A stretch of DNA of 64,000 bases from JAUUZQ01 sp964538375 (GCA_964538375.1 CAZIFQ010000013.1:23540-87539), one strand, 5' to 3'; shown: positions 54,727 through 63,443, numbered from the stretch's first letter. Numbers and translations: made by a program. Notes: generated from the letters alone by a model not told the origin.

Positions 54727-54828
54727 CCCCTCCTTCTCAAGGAGGGGTGGACGTCGCAGATGGACGGGGTGGTTCTACTTCCCCTCCTTCTCAAGGAGGG
54801 GTGGACGTCGCAGACGGACGGGGTGGTT
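54727..54828. repeat. tandem pair of a 54-bp-period palindromic repeat
   Basis: Two copies, at 54727-54774 and 54781-54828, about 98 percent identical. Each begins with a hairpin CCCCTCCTT-CTC-AAGGAGGGG and continues TGGACGTCGCAGA. It lies just after otsAB and resembles intergenic REP-like repeats common in Bacteroidota. The hairpin could act as an RNA stabiliser or stop. Confidence 0.7.
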
Positions 54829-54864
54829 GTAACATATGTTACCTTTTTTACTTCCAAAGGATTT

Positions 54865-54872
54865 TATCTTTG
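54865..54872 (+). promoter_or_regulatory. -7 box of the cupin pair
   Basis: TATCTTTG matches TAnnTTTG, 26 bp before the ATG at 54898, with a T-rich -33 region at 54843-54849. Confidence 0.5.
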
Positions 54873-54897
54873 TTTCAAATAATCAATAAATAATTTC

Positions 54898-55227
54898 ATG
54901 AATACAGATTTTGATTTAGCTACCGTTGCTAACATGTCCGATTTGGTCGACTATGCAAAAGATGCAATTGTAAGTAAAACATTGATCAAAAAAGAGACAG
55001 GAACAGTGACCTTGTTTGCCTTCGATAAAGGACAGGGTCTAAGTGAACATACCGCACCATTTAATGCTATGGTACAAGTCATAGATAGAGATGCAATCAT
55101 CATAATTGATAAGAAAGAGCACCTTGTTAAAGAGGGGGAATTTATTATAATGCCAGCCAATATTACGCATTCAGTAGATGCCAGAGAGCAGTTCAAAATG
55201 GTTTTAATAATGATAAAATCCCAATAG
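54898..55227 (+). CDS. small cupin-fold protein 1
   Basis: 109 residues, one cupin barrel. The first cupin motif is degenerate (GQGLSEHTAPFNAM, with one His and no second His) and the second reads EFIIMPANITHSV. Single-domain cupins of this size bind metals and small ligands or act as stress proteins; no catalytic role can be assigned. Its stop codon abuts the ATG of a second cupin gene, so the two are translated together. Confidence 0.78.
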   Translation: MNTDFDLATVANMSDLVDYAKDAIVSKTLIKKETGTVTLFAFDKGQGLSEHTAPFNAMVQVIDRDAIIIIDKKEHLVKEGEFIIMPANITHSVDAREQFKMVLIMIKSQ

Positions 55228-55539
55228 ATGTCAGTTATAAAAAATATTAAAAACAGTGAAGCCCTGGATGTAGATTTTGATGCCTGGAAACTTATGGAAG
55301 TTGAAGATACGGACATCATACGAATAAATCTCCATCCGGGTAAAATACTCGCCCCACATACAAATGATAAACCTGTAGTATTTTACATTTTAGCAGGAAG
55401 CGGGGATCTAAGTATTGATGGTGAGATTTATAATTTGAAGCCAAAAGACTCAATCTTCATTGAAGAAAACAGAATGAGGGAATGGACTGTGACAAGTGAA
55501 GTTGATCTTGAGATACTCGTTGTAAAATATATAAATTGA
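55228..55539 (+). CDS. small cupin-fold protein 2
   Basis: 103 residues, a single cupin with HPGKILAPHTNDKPVVFYILAGSGDLSIDGE (first motif, His-x-n-His; about 34-62) and DSIFIEENRMREWTV (second motif). It shares the fold but little sequence with the preceding cupin. The pair may form a heteromer. It is followed after 64 bp by a membrane ferredoxin gene, hinting at a redox or metal role. Confidence 0.78.
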   Translation: MSVIKNIKNSEALDVDFDAWKLMEVEDTDIIRINLHPGKILAPHTNDKPVVFYILAGSGDLSIDGEIYNLKPKDSIFIEENRMREWTVTSEVDLEILVVKYIN

Positions 55540-55603
55540 TATTTTTCTTCTCTGGCGCCTTTGAATAACCCAAATTTTCTATATTTTCGACAAATTTTTC
55601 AGA

Positions 55604-56575
55604 ATGAAGTCCCGGTGGATTCTTAGTATATCAGTGTTTCTTTCGACTGCTATCCTGTTGTCATTTATTCAGCTTAAGGTAGAGAACCCACTACTCATTC
55701 TTGAGAGGTTCCTGACCGGAGGCGGATGGATTGAGATAGTATTTATTTCTTTCTACGGCGGAATCGTTGCTTGGTTCATGTATGATGCATCAAAGTCAGC
55801 TAAATGGAGACAGACCACATGGATCATATTTTCAATCATTTTTTTCTCTCAACTTATACTTGGACTTTTTGCTTCTGAGAAATTTTTAATGACCGGGAAA
55901 TTGCACCTGCCTATTCCGATGATGATGATCAGCGGACCAATTTATCGAGGACAGTTTTCCATGATGGCCATCCTTTTCCTGAGTACAATCCTGCTATCCG
56001 GACCGGCCTGGTGCAGCCACTTCTGTTACTTTGGTGCACTGGATGGATGGAGTGCAGGGCATTCGAAAAAAAGAAAAACACTGGGGAAAATCTGGCATCT
56101 TAAACTACCTATGTTGGTTATTATTGTCGCTACTGCAATTCTTCTCAGGGCATTCAAAGTAGCAGCTTTTCCTTCAACGCTTATTGCAATTGCATTTGGT
56201 CTTATCGGACTATTTATCATGTTTTTCTACTCTGCGCACAGGGGCAAAATGGCACATTGCCTGGTATGGTGTCCAATTGGAACACTCGTCAGCGGACTGA
56301 AATTTGTGAGTCCCTTCAGGTTAAAAATTGCAGACTCCTGTACAAGCTGCATGAAATGCACCAGCTATTGCAAATATGATGCATTAAAAAAGGAAGATAT
56401 TCTTCAAAGAAAACCAGGGTTAACATGTACCTTATGCGGTGATTGCGTTACTTCTTGTCACGCCGGATCACTACAATATAAATTCTTAAAACTGAGTCCT
56501 GCAGCTTCCCGGAATCTGTACCTAGGGATTACCATTACATTGCATGCCATGACCATGGTGCTGGCCAAGATTTAG
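55604..56575 (+). CDS. membrane-bound polyferredoxin, NapH/CcoG-like
   Basis: 323 residues with about five or six membrane helices and a C-terminal cytoplasmic two-cluster ferredoxin. Two CX3CX2G-type motifs lie at helix ends (CSHFCYFGALD and CLVWCPIGTL), then CTSCMKCTSYC and CTLCGDCVTSC each bind a 4Fe-4S cluster. Proteins of this build (NapH, NosR C-terminus, CcoG, YccM) move electrons between quinol and periplasmic or metal-assembly partners. Which one applies is unclear; no nap, nos or cco gene is nearby. Confidence 0.87.
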   Translation: MKSRWILSISVFLSTAILLSFIQLKVENPLLILERFLTGGGWIEIVFISFYGGIVAWFMYDASKSAKWRQTTWIIFSIIFFSQLILGLFASEKFLMTGKLHLPIPMMMISGPIYRGQFSMMAILFLSTILLSGPAWCSHFCYFGALDGWSAGHSKKRKTLGKIWHLKLPMLVIIVATAILLRAFKVAAFPSTLIAIAFGLIGLFIMFFYSAHRGKMAHCLVWCPIGTLVSGLKFVSPFRLKIADSCTSCMKCTSYCKYDALKKEDILQRKPGLTCTLCGDCVTSCHAGSLQYKFLKLSPAASRNLYLGITITLHAMTMVLAKI

Positions 56576-56654
56576 AAGTGCCTTGAGTACTCTAAGTACT
56601 TAGAGTTAGAGCCCAGGATCACAATGAATAGAATATTTTTGTTCGAAGGGAATT

Positions 56655-56675
56655 CCTTCTCCCGGTGGGAGAAGG
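56655..56675. repeat. REP-like hairpin
   Basis: CCTTCTCCC-GGT-GGGAGAAGG, a perfect 9-bp stem in the gap between the polyferredoxin gene and the riboswitch, with no T-tract. Confidence 0.55.
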
Positions 56676-56775
56676 CCAGGTTGAGGGCAATTGATGGTTG
56701 TTTTTGCCATAATCGTGTAGCTCCATCAACAATTATTTGTTAACATCTCAATTTTTCAATTCCGATATAATGCTA

Positions 56776-56783
56776 TACATTTG
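56776..56783 (+). promoter_or_regulatory. -7 box of the cobalamin operon
   Basis: TACATTTG matches TAnnTTTG. A start near 56790 would place the riboswitch aptamer at the very 5' end of the transcript. Confidence 0.5.
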
Positions 56784-56790
56784 TTTCATC

Positions 56791-57000
56791 ACTTGGTTCC
56801 AGTAATCGGATGAAAAGGGAATACCGTGATTCGCCAAACTAGCAATAGCGAAGGTGGAAAGTCGGTAACAGTTCCCGCTGCTGTAATTTCCAGTACGCCT
56901 CGGGTGTACAAAGTTTTTGAGTGATTAGCCCACTATTTTGAAATAAGCAAAATGGGAAGGGATCAAAAACCGGAATAAGTCAGAAGACCTGCCAGTGTAA
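56791..57000 (+). ncRNA. cobalamin riboswitch
   Basis: Conserved blocks appear in the family order: GGTTCC and GGATGAAAAGGGAAT near the 5' end, AACAGTTCCCGCTGCTGTAA in the core (about 56868-56887), and the B12 box AGTCAGAAGACCTGCC at 56978-56993. It binds adenosyl- or other cobalamins and would lower expression of the downstream uptake genes when B12 is plentiful. Boundaries are approximate. Confidence 0.93.
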
Positions 57001-57064
57001 CATAGATTTTTGTGGCCTGCGGAGAACAGGAATAGAATCACGATGGTACATTGCTCATCACCTG

Positions 57065-57117
57065 ACATCGTAAGCTGCAAAATCAGAGAACCTGAAATGG
57101 CAGTTACGATGTTTTTT
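57065..57117 (+). terminator. probable expression-platform terminator of the riboswitch
   Basis: ACATCGTAA (57065-57073) pairs with TTACGATGT (57104-57112), extended inward by CTGC/GCAG, then T6. It lies between the aptamer and the first gene, as needed for transcriptional control. From 57118 to the ATG at 57220 I see no further structure or gene. Confidence 0.7.
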
Positions 57118-57219
57118 CATTTCAAGACATATTCAGATTGTCTGTGCACATCATGCCTGGTGGCACTAATGGAGGAAAAAATTATGGAACCTGCTTAGTA
57201 ATTAACTAATGTTAAAGAA

Positions 57220-58707
57220 ATGAAGAAATTTTTCTTTTTCGTATTGATGGCGCTTTTGTGGAATCCGGGAATAGATGCACAACAGAGCTTTCTTATGACA
57301 CCTGACACTTTGAACACAAGCATCGTCAGCCAGGGTGTCTACTCAGCAATTGAAGTTAGTAACAACATTATGTTTGCTGTTGAAGGCGATACCGTTTATT
57401 CTATTGACATCGAGAGTGGAGATATATTACAGAAGCTGTCAAAACCGGATCAAGATTATGTGGCATTTCCAAGCTTTATCACTATTGATCCGAACGGATT
57501 TGACCTCTGGGTTGGGTATACCACTGGCTATAATTCTGATGACAGAATCTATTCCATCGATATAAAAGACAATGAATGGCAGCACATGGCAACTTTGGCG
57601 GGAAATTTCGATCTCGCATTCTGGAATGGCCAGCCATTTGTATCCGGACTTAACAGCACTAACTGGGCCAATCCAAACGGAATATGGCAACTCGACCTTA
57701 CGGGTGCCAATGAACACCGACTGATCATTACCACTGGCGGCTATTCTGCTGGATTAGATATTGACAACGAAGGAAATGTGTATTATGGAACTAACATTTT
57801 TGGTGAAAATGCTTTATTAAAATGGAGCGAAACGGATATCGCAAGCACTGTAAACAGCGATGATGATACATTAAAAACTGGTGATGCATTGGTCCTTGCT
57901 AATCTTTCAGCAGGAGTATATGACATTGATCTGGATGAAGCCGGGAACCTGGTCTTCAACTGTAATAATTTTGTTGAAAATACTGTTGAAAGTGTTATTG
58001 GAGTATGGGACGGTGCAAATGGATACGACACGCTTGCAATATCAGACCAATTCCTGACACGCTTATCTACCAGGGGAGACGTCACTATAAACAGTCCTGA
58101 CAACCATGTATTTGCGTTGGCATACGGAACATATATAGCTGAAATACATTTCGACATTCCGCCGGTAATAGATCATCCTTTTATAGATTTCACCATCACA
58201 TTGGGAGAGACTGAAGCCACAGAAATAAATCTTTATGATGTATTTCATGATGACGATGATCATGATTCCATCTTTCTCTTTTCAATATCACAAAACTCGA
58301 ATTCTGCATTATTATCCAGCGAAATTGATTCTAACATGCTGGTTCTGGATGTGGTTGGCAGCACAACGGAGGATGTTGAGATCGTTATTGAAGGTGCAAC
58401 ACATTCATACTCGGTAAGTGATACCTTAGCAGTAACAATTACTTTCCCGCTTGGAAATGAGATTTTTGACCCGGCCCTGGCCATCCTTATATATCCAAAT
58501 CCAACAACCGATTATATCAATATCACATATAACGGAAATGAGAGCGGAAGCGTCACAATATTTGATGTCAATGGCAAAGTGGTAATTCAGGAAGCGAAAT
58601 TTGATTTCTCCTCCCCTATAAGTACCTCGCATCTGAAAACCGGAGTATACATGGTACAGATCAGAGCCGGAGAGAACATCTACTATTCAAGAATAATTAA
58701 GCAATAA
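57220..58707 (+). CDS. T9SS-exported beta-propeller-like protein of the B12 operon
   Basis: 495 residues: signal peptide (MKKFFFFVLMALLWNPGIDAQ), a region of repeated four-strand blade-like units (about 25-310; YSAIEVSNNIMFAVEGDTVYSIDI, GLDIDNEGNVYYGTN, DIDLDEAGNLVFNCN), a cadherin/dystroglycan-like domain (about 315-405) and a T9SS type A domain (about 420-495; YPNPTTDYINITY). As the first gene after the cobalamin riboswitch it is presumably a surface cobalamin-binding protein, comparable in fold to Bacteroides BtuG but attached by the T9SS rather than as a lipoprotein. Confidence 0.82.
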   Translation: MKKFFFFVLMALLWNPGIDAQQSFLMTPDTLNTSIVSQGVYSAIEVSNNIMFAVEGDTVYSIDIESGDILQKLSKPDQDYVAFPSFITIDPNGFDLWVGYTTGYNSDDRIYSIDIKDNEWQHMATLAGNFDLAFWNGQPFVSGLNSTNWANPNGIWQLDLTGANEHRLIITTGGYSAGLDIDNEGNVYYGTNIFGENALLKWSETDIASTVNSDDDTLKTGDALVLANLSAGVYDIDLDEAGNLVFNCNNFVENTVESVIGVWDGANGYDTLAISDQFLTRLSTRGDVTINSPDNHVFALAYGTYIAEIHFDIPPVIDHPFIDFTITLGETEATEINLYDVFHDDDDHDSIFLFSISQNSNSALLSSEIDSNMLVLDVVGSTTEDVEIVIEGATHSYSVSDTLAVTITFPLGNEIFDPALAILIYPNPTTDYINITYNGNESGSVTIFDVNGKVVIQEAKFDFSSPISTSHLKTGVYMVQIRAGENIYYSRIIKQ

Positions 58708-58716
58708 GATTTTAAC

Positions 58717-60123
58717 ATGCGTAGATTATATTCAATAGTCATTCTTTCAACAATTTGCAGTCTGGTAAACGGACAGCAAATTGCTGAGATTATTGAGTAC
58801 ACACCTGCGCCAGGCCAATTTATCAACACCTCCATGGGCTCCCCCGAAGCTGCTGAATCCTTACTAAATGAGAGCGGCGGACTGGTTTCCCTGGGTGGAT
58901 ATGGTGGATATATTGTTTTAAATTTTATCGAGCCCCTTAGCAACCATCCCGACAATCCCTATGGTGTTGATTTCACTATTTTCGGAAATGCATTTTCTTT
59001 TTGGTCAGAACCCGGAATAGTAGCTGTTATGAAAGATGAGAACGAAAATGGGCTACCGGATGAAACATGGTATGAACTTGCAGGGAGTGATCACTTCTTC
59101 CCAAATACAATTCCAGACTACCTGGTTACCTATACTAATCCCTTTTCTGAAAAAGCCGCAGATGTACATTGGGGAGATAACCAGGGAGTAACAGGACTCA
59201 TAAAGAAGAACGTTTTCCAGAATCAACCCTACTACCCTGATCCATCAGTGTTTTTATCAATTGGAGAATCAGAATGCAAGTTTACGGGCAGAAGAATAAT
59301 GCCTGTCCTTGACTTTAGCAACCCACAACAAGGAGTATCATATTCGAGGAGTTTTGGATATGCTGATAACAATGTCCGTATTGATCCGCAGAATTCTTTG
59401 CCCGATAATCCCTATACCACAGAGGTGGAAAATTCAGGCGGAGACGCAATGGATATTGCATGGGCCATTGATGAATCAGGACAATATGTTGAGCTGGATA
59501 AGATTGACTTTCTAAAAATCTATACCTCAGTAAATGCAGATGGTGGTATCCTTGGAGAGCTCTCCACGGAGATATCACTTATCAAGGATGTAAATCCATC
59601 AGTTGGATATCCAATAATAGAAAAATTCATTTCAGTTAAAGGTTTGCCTTCAAAAATTATTCCCGATGCCTATGCGTTAGAATACTCTGTTTTTTTCGGG
59701 GGAAGATACGACGAAGACGAAACCGTGACCTGGACCGTAAGTGAAAGTGACAGTCGTATTGAAGACAACTATTACCTCGTGGCAGATTCCCCCGAACAAC
59801 TAACACTAACTGCTACCCTGGACAGCGATCCTTCAGTGAATACATCTTTTACTACTGAGGTATACATGCCAGATAGCAAGTCTTTAATCCCTGAAGCAGA
59901 AATTAGCATCTACCCGAATCCTGCGAGTGATTTCATTATTATCGAGGGAGCAAAACAGGGGAAAATTGAATTGATTTCTTCGCTTGGAAAGGTAGTTTTT
60001 GAAGGTGATTCAGAAGCAGGAATTATTCACATAAATGTTAACACTTATCCGGAAGGCTTGTATTTTTTAAGGGTACGAGAAACGAATAAAACTAAGAACT
60101 ATAAATTTATAATTCAGAGATAA
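58717..60123 (+). CDS. T9SS-exported surface protein of the B12 operon
   Basis: 468 residues: short signal peptide (MRRLYSIVILSTICSLVNGQ), then a domain with EYTPAPGQFINTSMGSPE, LGGYGGYIVLNF and VDFTIFGNAFSFWSEPGIVAVMKDENENGLPDETWYELAGSDHF (key NPYGVDF...W.EPG.V.V..D.N.NG.PDD/E.WYE; about 75-130). This domain recurs in surface proteins next to B12 receptors in Bacteroidota. A calcium-loop-like DENENGLPDE is visible. T9SS type A follows (about 390-468). Probably a surface B12-capture accessory; binding is not proven. Confidence 0.82.
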   Translation: MRRLYSIVILSTICSLVNGQQIAEIIEYTPAPGQFINTSMGSPEAAESLLNESGGLVSLGGYGGYIVLNFIEPLSNHPDNPYGVDFTIFGNAFSFWSEPGIVAVMKDENENGLPDETWYELAGSDHFFPNTIPDYLVTYTNPFSEKAADVHWGDNQGVTGLIKKNVFQNQPYYPDPSVFLSIGESECKFTGRRIMPVLDFSNPQQGVSYSRSFGYADNNVRIDPQNSLPDNPYTTEVENSGGDAMDIAWAIDESGQYVELDKIDFLKIYTSVNADGGILGELSTEISLIKDVNPSVGYPIIEKFISVKGLPSKIIPDAYALEYSVFFGGRYDEDETVTWTVSESDSRIEDNYYLVADSPEQLTLTATLDSDPSVNTSFTTEVYMPDSKSLIPEAEISIYPNPASDFIIIEGAKQGKIELISSLGKVVFEGDSEAGIIHINVNTYPEGLYFLRVRETNKTKNYKFIIQR

Positions 60124-60127
60124 AATA

Positions 60128-62071
60128 TTGACCAGGATTGCCATCATAATATTGATTCTACTCACGGGCTTTACTAACAAAGTCAGTGCAATATTCGACA
60201 CCATCGATATTAAGGAGGTGAGCGTTATTGCACAGCGGGCCATGGAAAACAGGGGCTTAAACCTGACACTTATTGACTCAAGTGTTATTCAATCCCACAT
60301 CACCGGATCACTGTCTGATTTATTAGTTTCAAATTCAACCGTCTTTATGAAGACATACGGACAAGGAGCACTATCAACCATCTCTTTCAGGGGTACTTCA
60401 GCGTCTCATACGAAAGTGAAGTGGAATGGAATCCCCTTGAATAATCCTATGTTAGGACAAGTGGATTTCTCCTTGATCCCGGTAAATTTTACAGATCAAA
60501 TTTCACTCTTACATGGCGGAAGTTCTCTGCAAGATGGGGCTGGAGCATTAGGCGGAGCCATCATCCTCCAATCGGCCCCTTCCTGGAATGATCCATACAC
60601 CCTAAGCTTGACCCAGGGAATAGGAAGCTTCGGCACATATAGGTCGCATGCCAATCTTCAAATTGGTAGAAATCGTGTACGCATGCGAATGAAGTTTTTT
60701 ACCGAACAATCAGAAAATAACTTTGAATACTATAATACAGAAAACGGCCTCTGGAGTTATGAGATACAGGAGAATGCAGATTACAAAAAACATGGTGTAC
60801 TGGGGGAGATTTTTATAAAAGCTGATAACAGGAATTTCGTTTCTCTTCATACCTGGATACAAAATTCACTCCGAAATATTCCGGCGATCATGTCATATGA
60901 GGGTGGGGGCAGAACTGAATATCAATCTGACGACCAGGTCCGTATTTCAGGAATCTGGAAAAATTATGGCGTAAATTACAGATCGGAAATAACGGTTGGA
61001 TATATCTCCTCAGGTATTGACTATTACCTTGCTAACCAAACGGGGATGGGGCTATTTGTAAACTTCAATTCGGCAAGCAAAGCTCAAAATCTGATTGGAT
61101 CGCATAAAATAACTGCTGACCTGGGAGATAAAATAGTACTGAAAACTAAACTGGATTACCAGTATTCTACTGCACATATCAGTGAAGAGGAAAGTCTGAT
61201 TGGATATGAAGCAAGCCGGCAGGAAGTAGGTCTCTCGCTAAGTATGCACAGGGAATTTGGTAAGTATCTAACTATGTTTGGCTTGCTACGTGGAGAGCTG
61301 GCTGATGCTACAATTTTACCCCTGATGCCATCACTGGGAATGGAAATTCATATGCCACAATTGAATATGAAAGTGATATCTAACCTGGCAAGAAATTATA
61401 GTCTTCCAACACTAAATGATCAGTATTGGATTCCCGGGGGAAATCCTGATCTAAAACCTGAGGAAGGATATTCTGGCGACCTCTCAATAAGCCATACATT
61501 AAAAAAGAATAAAACAGTAAATCTGTCCATGACACTGACCGGTTTTGCTTCTACCATCAACGATTGGATTCTTTGGAGACCAGGTGAATACAGTTATTGG
61601 ACAGCAGAAAATATTGCCAGGGTTTTTGCCAGGGGAGTTGAATATACTGTTAGGGGCATATATGCTCCCGGCGAATTAACATTTGGCCTAAACGCTACTT
61701 ATGCTTTTACAAGGACCACCAATAAAACACCTGTTTTTGAAAATGATCTTTCTGTAGACCAACAGCTTATTTATATTCCGATACACAAGGCCAATGCTTC
61801 ACTAAGTGCCGGATATAAGAGCTACCATTTAATGACTTCACTATCATACACTGGAGAAAGATTTACCACATCAAGTAATGAAGAAACCAGGCATACGCTC
61901 CCGGAATTTACCTTGTTAGATATTCGCACAGGCAAAGATTTCAGCTTTAAACGATTTAATGCCACCATACAGCTAAAAATAAATAACCTTTTCAATAAAA
62001 ATTATAAGGCCATTTTGTCCAGACCCATGCCCGGCAGGAGTTGGGAGGTGGTTTTGCGATTTGAAATATAA
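60128..62071 (+). CDS. btuB: BtuB-type TonB-dependent cobalamin receptor
   Basis: 647 residues; the only start that keeps the signal peptide (MTRIAIIILILLTGFTNKVSA) is a TTG at 60128, 4 bp after the previous stop, so initiation is likely coupled. The plug domain (about 30-150) has ISFRGTSASHTKVKWNGIPLNNPMLGQVD and the barrel ends in PGRSWEVVLRFEI. The size and lack of an N-terminal carboxypeptidase-like domain fit BtuB rather than SusC receptors. Position under a cobalamin riboswitch supports B12 transport. Confidence 0.9.
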   Translation: MTRIAIIILILLTGFTNKVSAIFDTIDIKEVSVIAQRAMENRGLNLTLIDSSVIQSHITGSLSDLLVSNSTVFMKTYGQGALSTISFRGTSASHTKVKWNGIPLNNPMLGQVDFSLIPVNFTDQISLLHGGSSLQDGAGALGGAIILQSAPSWNDPYTLSLTQGIGSFGTYRSHANLQIGRNRVRMRMKFFTEQSENNFEYYNTENGLWSYEIQENADYKKHGVLGEIFIKADNRNFVSLHTWIQNSLRNIPAIMSYEGGGRTEYQSDDQVRISGIWKNYGVNYRSEITVGYISSGIDYYLANQTGMGLFVNFNSASKAQNLIGSHKITADLGDKIVLKTKLDYQYSTAHISEEESLIGYEASRQEVGLSLSMHREFGKYLTMFGLLRGELADATILPLMPSLGMEIHMPQLNMKVISNLARNYSLPTLNDQYWIPGGNPDLKPEEGYSGDLSISHTLKKNKTVNLSMTLTGFASTINDWILWRPGEYSYWTAENIARVFARGVEYTVRGIYAPGELTFGLNATYAFTRTTNKTPVFENDLSVDQQLIYIPIHKANASLSAGYKSYHLMTSLSYTGERFTTSSNEETRHTLPEFTLLDIRTGKDFSFKRFNATIQLKINNLFNKNYKAILSRPMPGRSWEVVLRFEI

Positions 62072-62142
62072 ATATCCAGGGGGTAGAATTCATTCTATCC
62101 TCTTGGAATATTGGGTGAGTGGATTAAAGAAATATTGGAATA

Positions 62143-63297
62143 ATGGAAAAAAGAGTAAATCATACAAAATGGAGACTTTTCTTGGCTTTAGGGTGGAGGA
62201 CTCTATCCCCCTCTCTCCACCTCTCCCCTTCTCCCCTTTTCCTCATCACCATTGCTTTCATGCTCTTCCTCACGCCCTCTTGCACGGATCCCTTTCCTGA
62301 AAAAATCGACTACAACGAGGGTGCCGGGGTTTTCATCTGCCATGAGGGTAACATGACTTTTGGAAATGCGTCCTTATCATTTTTCGATCCGGCCATTGAA
62401 GAGGTGAAGAACCAGGTTTTTTATAATACCAATGAGTTTCCAATTGGCGATGTTCTGCAATCGATGACCATTATTGACAGCACGGGATTTTTAATAGTCA
62501 ATTATTCAGGAAAGATTTTTGTTTTTAACACAGCTACAATGAAACATAAGGCCACTATCTCCGGCCTCACTTCCCCCAGGTACATGTTGCCGGTAAATAA
62601 AAACACAGCTTATATTTCAGATCTCTATAGTCGATCAATTACAATTATTAATCCATTAACTTTTGAAAAGACGGGATCTATTGCTATTGGAAACAGCACA
62701 GAAGAAATGGTACTGATAGATGGCTATATATATGTTTGTAGCTGGTCATTCAGTGACAAAATATATAAAATTGATGCTTCCACGAATACAGTTACCGATT
62801 CACTTGAAGTAAATATGCAGCCAAACAGCATGCTTGTTGATAAGGATGACAAGATCTGGGTTTTATCAGATGGAGGTTATCCCGGCATGCACGGTACGGA
62901 AGCTGCTGCTCTTACAAAAATAGATCCTGAAACATTTAGCATAGAAAGAAAACTTGAATTTTCAGATATGCTTTCCTCACCTACCGAATTGAGCATTAAC
63001 CCGACGAAAGACACTTTATATTTCCTCAACAACACGGCAGGTGAAACCAGCATTGAAAATGGCGTTTTTCAATTTCCGGTAGATGCAGAAAATTTACCCA
63101 AAACTCCTTTTATTGAATCAAGGAACAGACTCTTCTACGGATTGGGTGTTGATCCAAAAAGTGGAGCCATCTATGTCTCTGATGCCATTGACCATATCCA
63201 GCGAGGATGGGTATTCAGATATACTTCATTCGGCAGCACCATCGACTCCTTCAAGGTAGATATTATCCCTGGTGAATTTTGTTTTAAGACGGAATAA
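62143..63297 (+). CDS. BtuG-like beta-propeller lipoprotein
   Basis: 384 residues. The lipobox is FMLFLTPSC (Cys at about 47), so the signal segment is long; its middle (SPSLHLSPSP) is encoded by a pyrimidine octamer repeat. The mature part is a YncE/DUF5074-like propeller with repeated blades (RYMLPVNKNTAYISDLYSRSITIINP, EEMVLIDGYIYVCSWSFSDKIYKID, NSMLVDKDDKIWVLSDGG). In Bacteroides, BtuG proteins of this kind sit on BtuB and capture B12 with very high affinity. Last gene of the riboswitch operon. A start at the internal Met (about residue 40) is possible but would leave a very short signal. Confidence 0.85.
   Translation: MEKRVNHTKWRLFLALGWRTLSPSLHLSPSPLFLITIAFMLFLTPSCTDPFPEKIDYNEGAGVFICHEGNMTFGNASLSFFDPAIEEVKNQVFYNTNEFPIGDVLQSMTIIDSTGFLIVNYSGKIFVFNTATMKHKATISGLTSPRYMLPVNKNTAYISDLYSRSITIINPLTFEKTGSIAIGNSTEEMVLIDGYIYVCSWSFSDKIYKIDASTNTVTDSLEVNMQPNSMLVDKDDKIWVLSDGGYPGMHGTEAAALTKIDPETFSIERKLEFSDMLSSPTELSINPTKDTLYFLNNTAGETSIENGVFQFPVDAENLPKTPFIESRNRLFYGLGVDPKSGAIYVSDAIDHIQRGWVFRYTSFGSTIDSFKVDIIPGEFCFKTE
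62207..62246. repeat. pyrimidine octamer repeat inside a signal-peptide coding region
   Basis: Five 8-bp units, two of them identical CTCCCCTT, within codons about 22-35 of the BtuG-like gene. A change of one unit would shift the frame. Confidence 0.5.
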
Positions 63298-63361
63298 GGT
63301 TTAATAAATATAAATTTATTAATTTTACAGCCCTCCTAAGCTAAAGTTTCGGTGGACAAAA

Positions 63362-63435
63362 CGGGGTATAGCGCAGCACGGTAGCGCGCGTCGTTCGGGA
63401 CGACGAGGTCGTGAGTTCAAATCTCGCTACCCCGA
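63362..63435 (+). tRNA. tRNA-Pro (anticodon CGG)
   Basis: 74 nt fold into a clover leaf: acceptor CGGGGTA/TACCCCG, D stem GCGC/GCGC, anticodon stem CGTCG/CGACG with loop TTCGGGA (anticodon CGG), T stem GTGAG/CTCGC with loop TTCAAAT, discriminator A. The CCA end is not encoded. An intrinsic terminator follows. Confidence 0.95.
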
Positions 63436-63443
63436 CAATGTTT

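Noticed and set aside
54727..54828. Possible two-repeat CRISPR array
   Set aside because: The 48-bp unit with a 6-bp gap has no unique spacers, and no cas gene is in the window.
54480..54857. 125-residue minus-strand frame with two copies of VCDVHPSLRRRG-like text
   Set aside because: The repeat comes from translating the tandem REP-like element, and the frame lies over otsAB.
57010..57198. 62-residue frame between riboswitch and first B12 gene, considered as a leader peptide
   Set aside because: It overlaps the terminator hairpin, starts with TTG and has no recognisable content.
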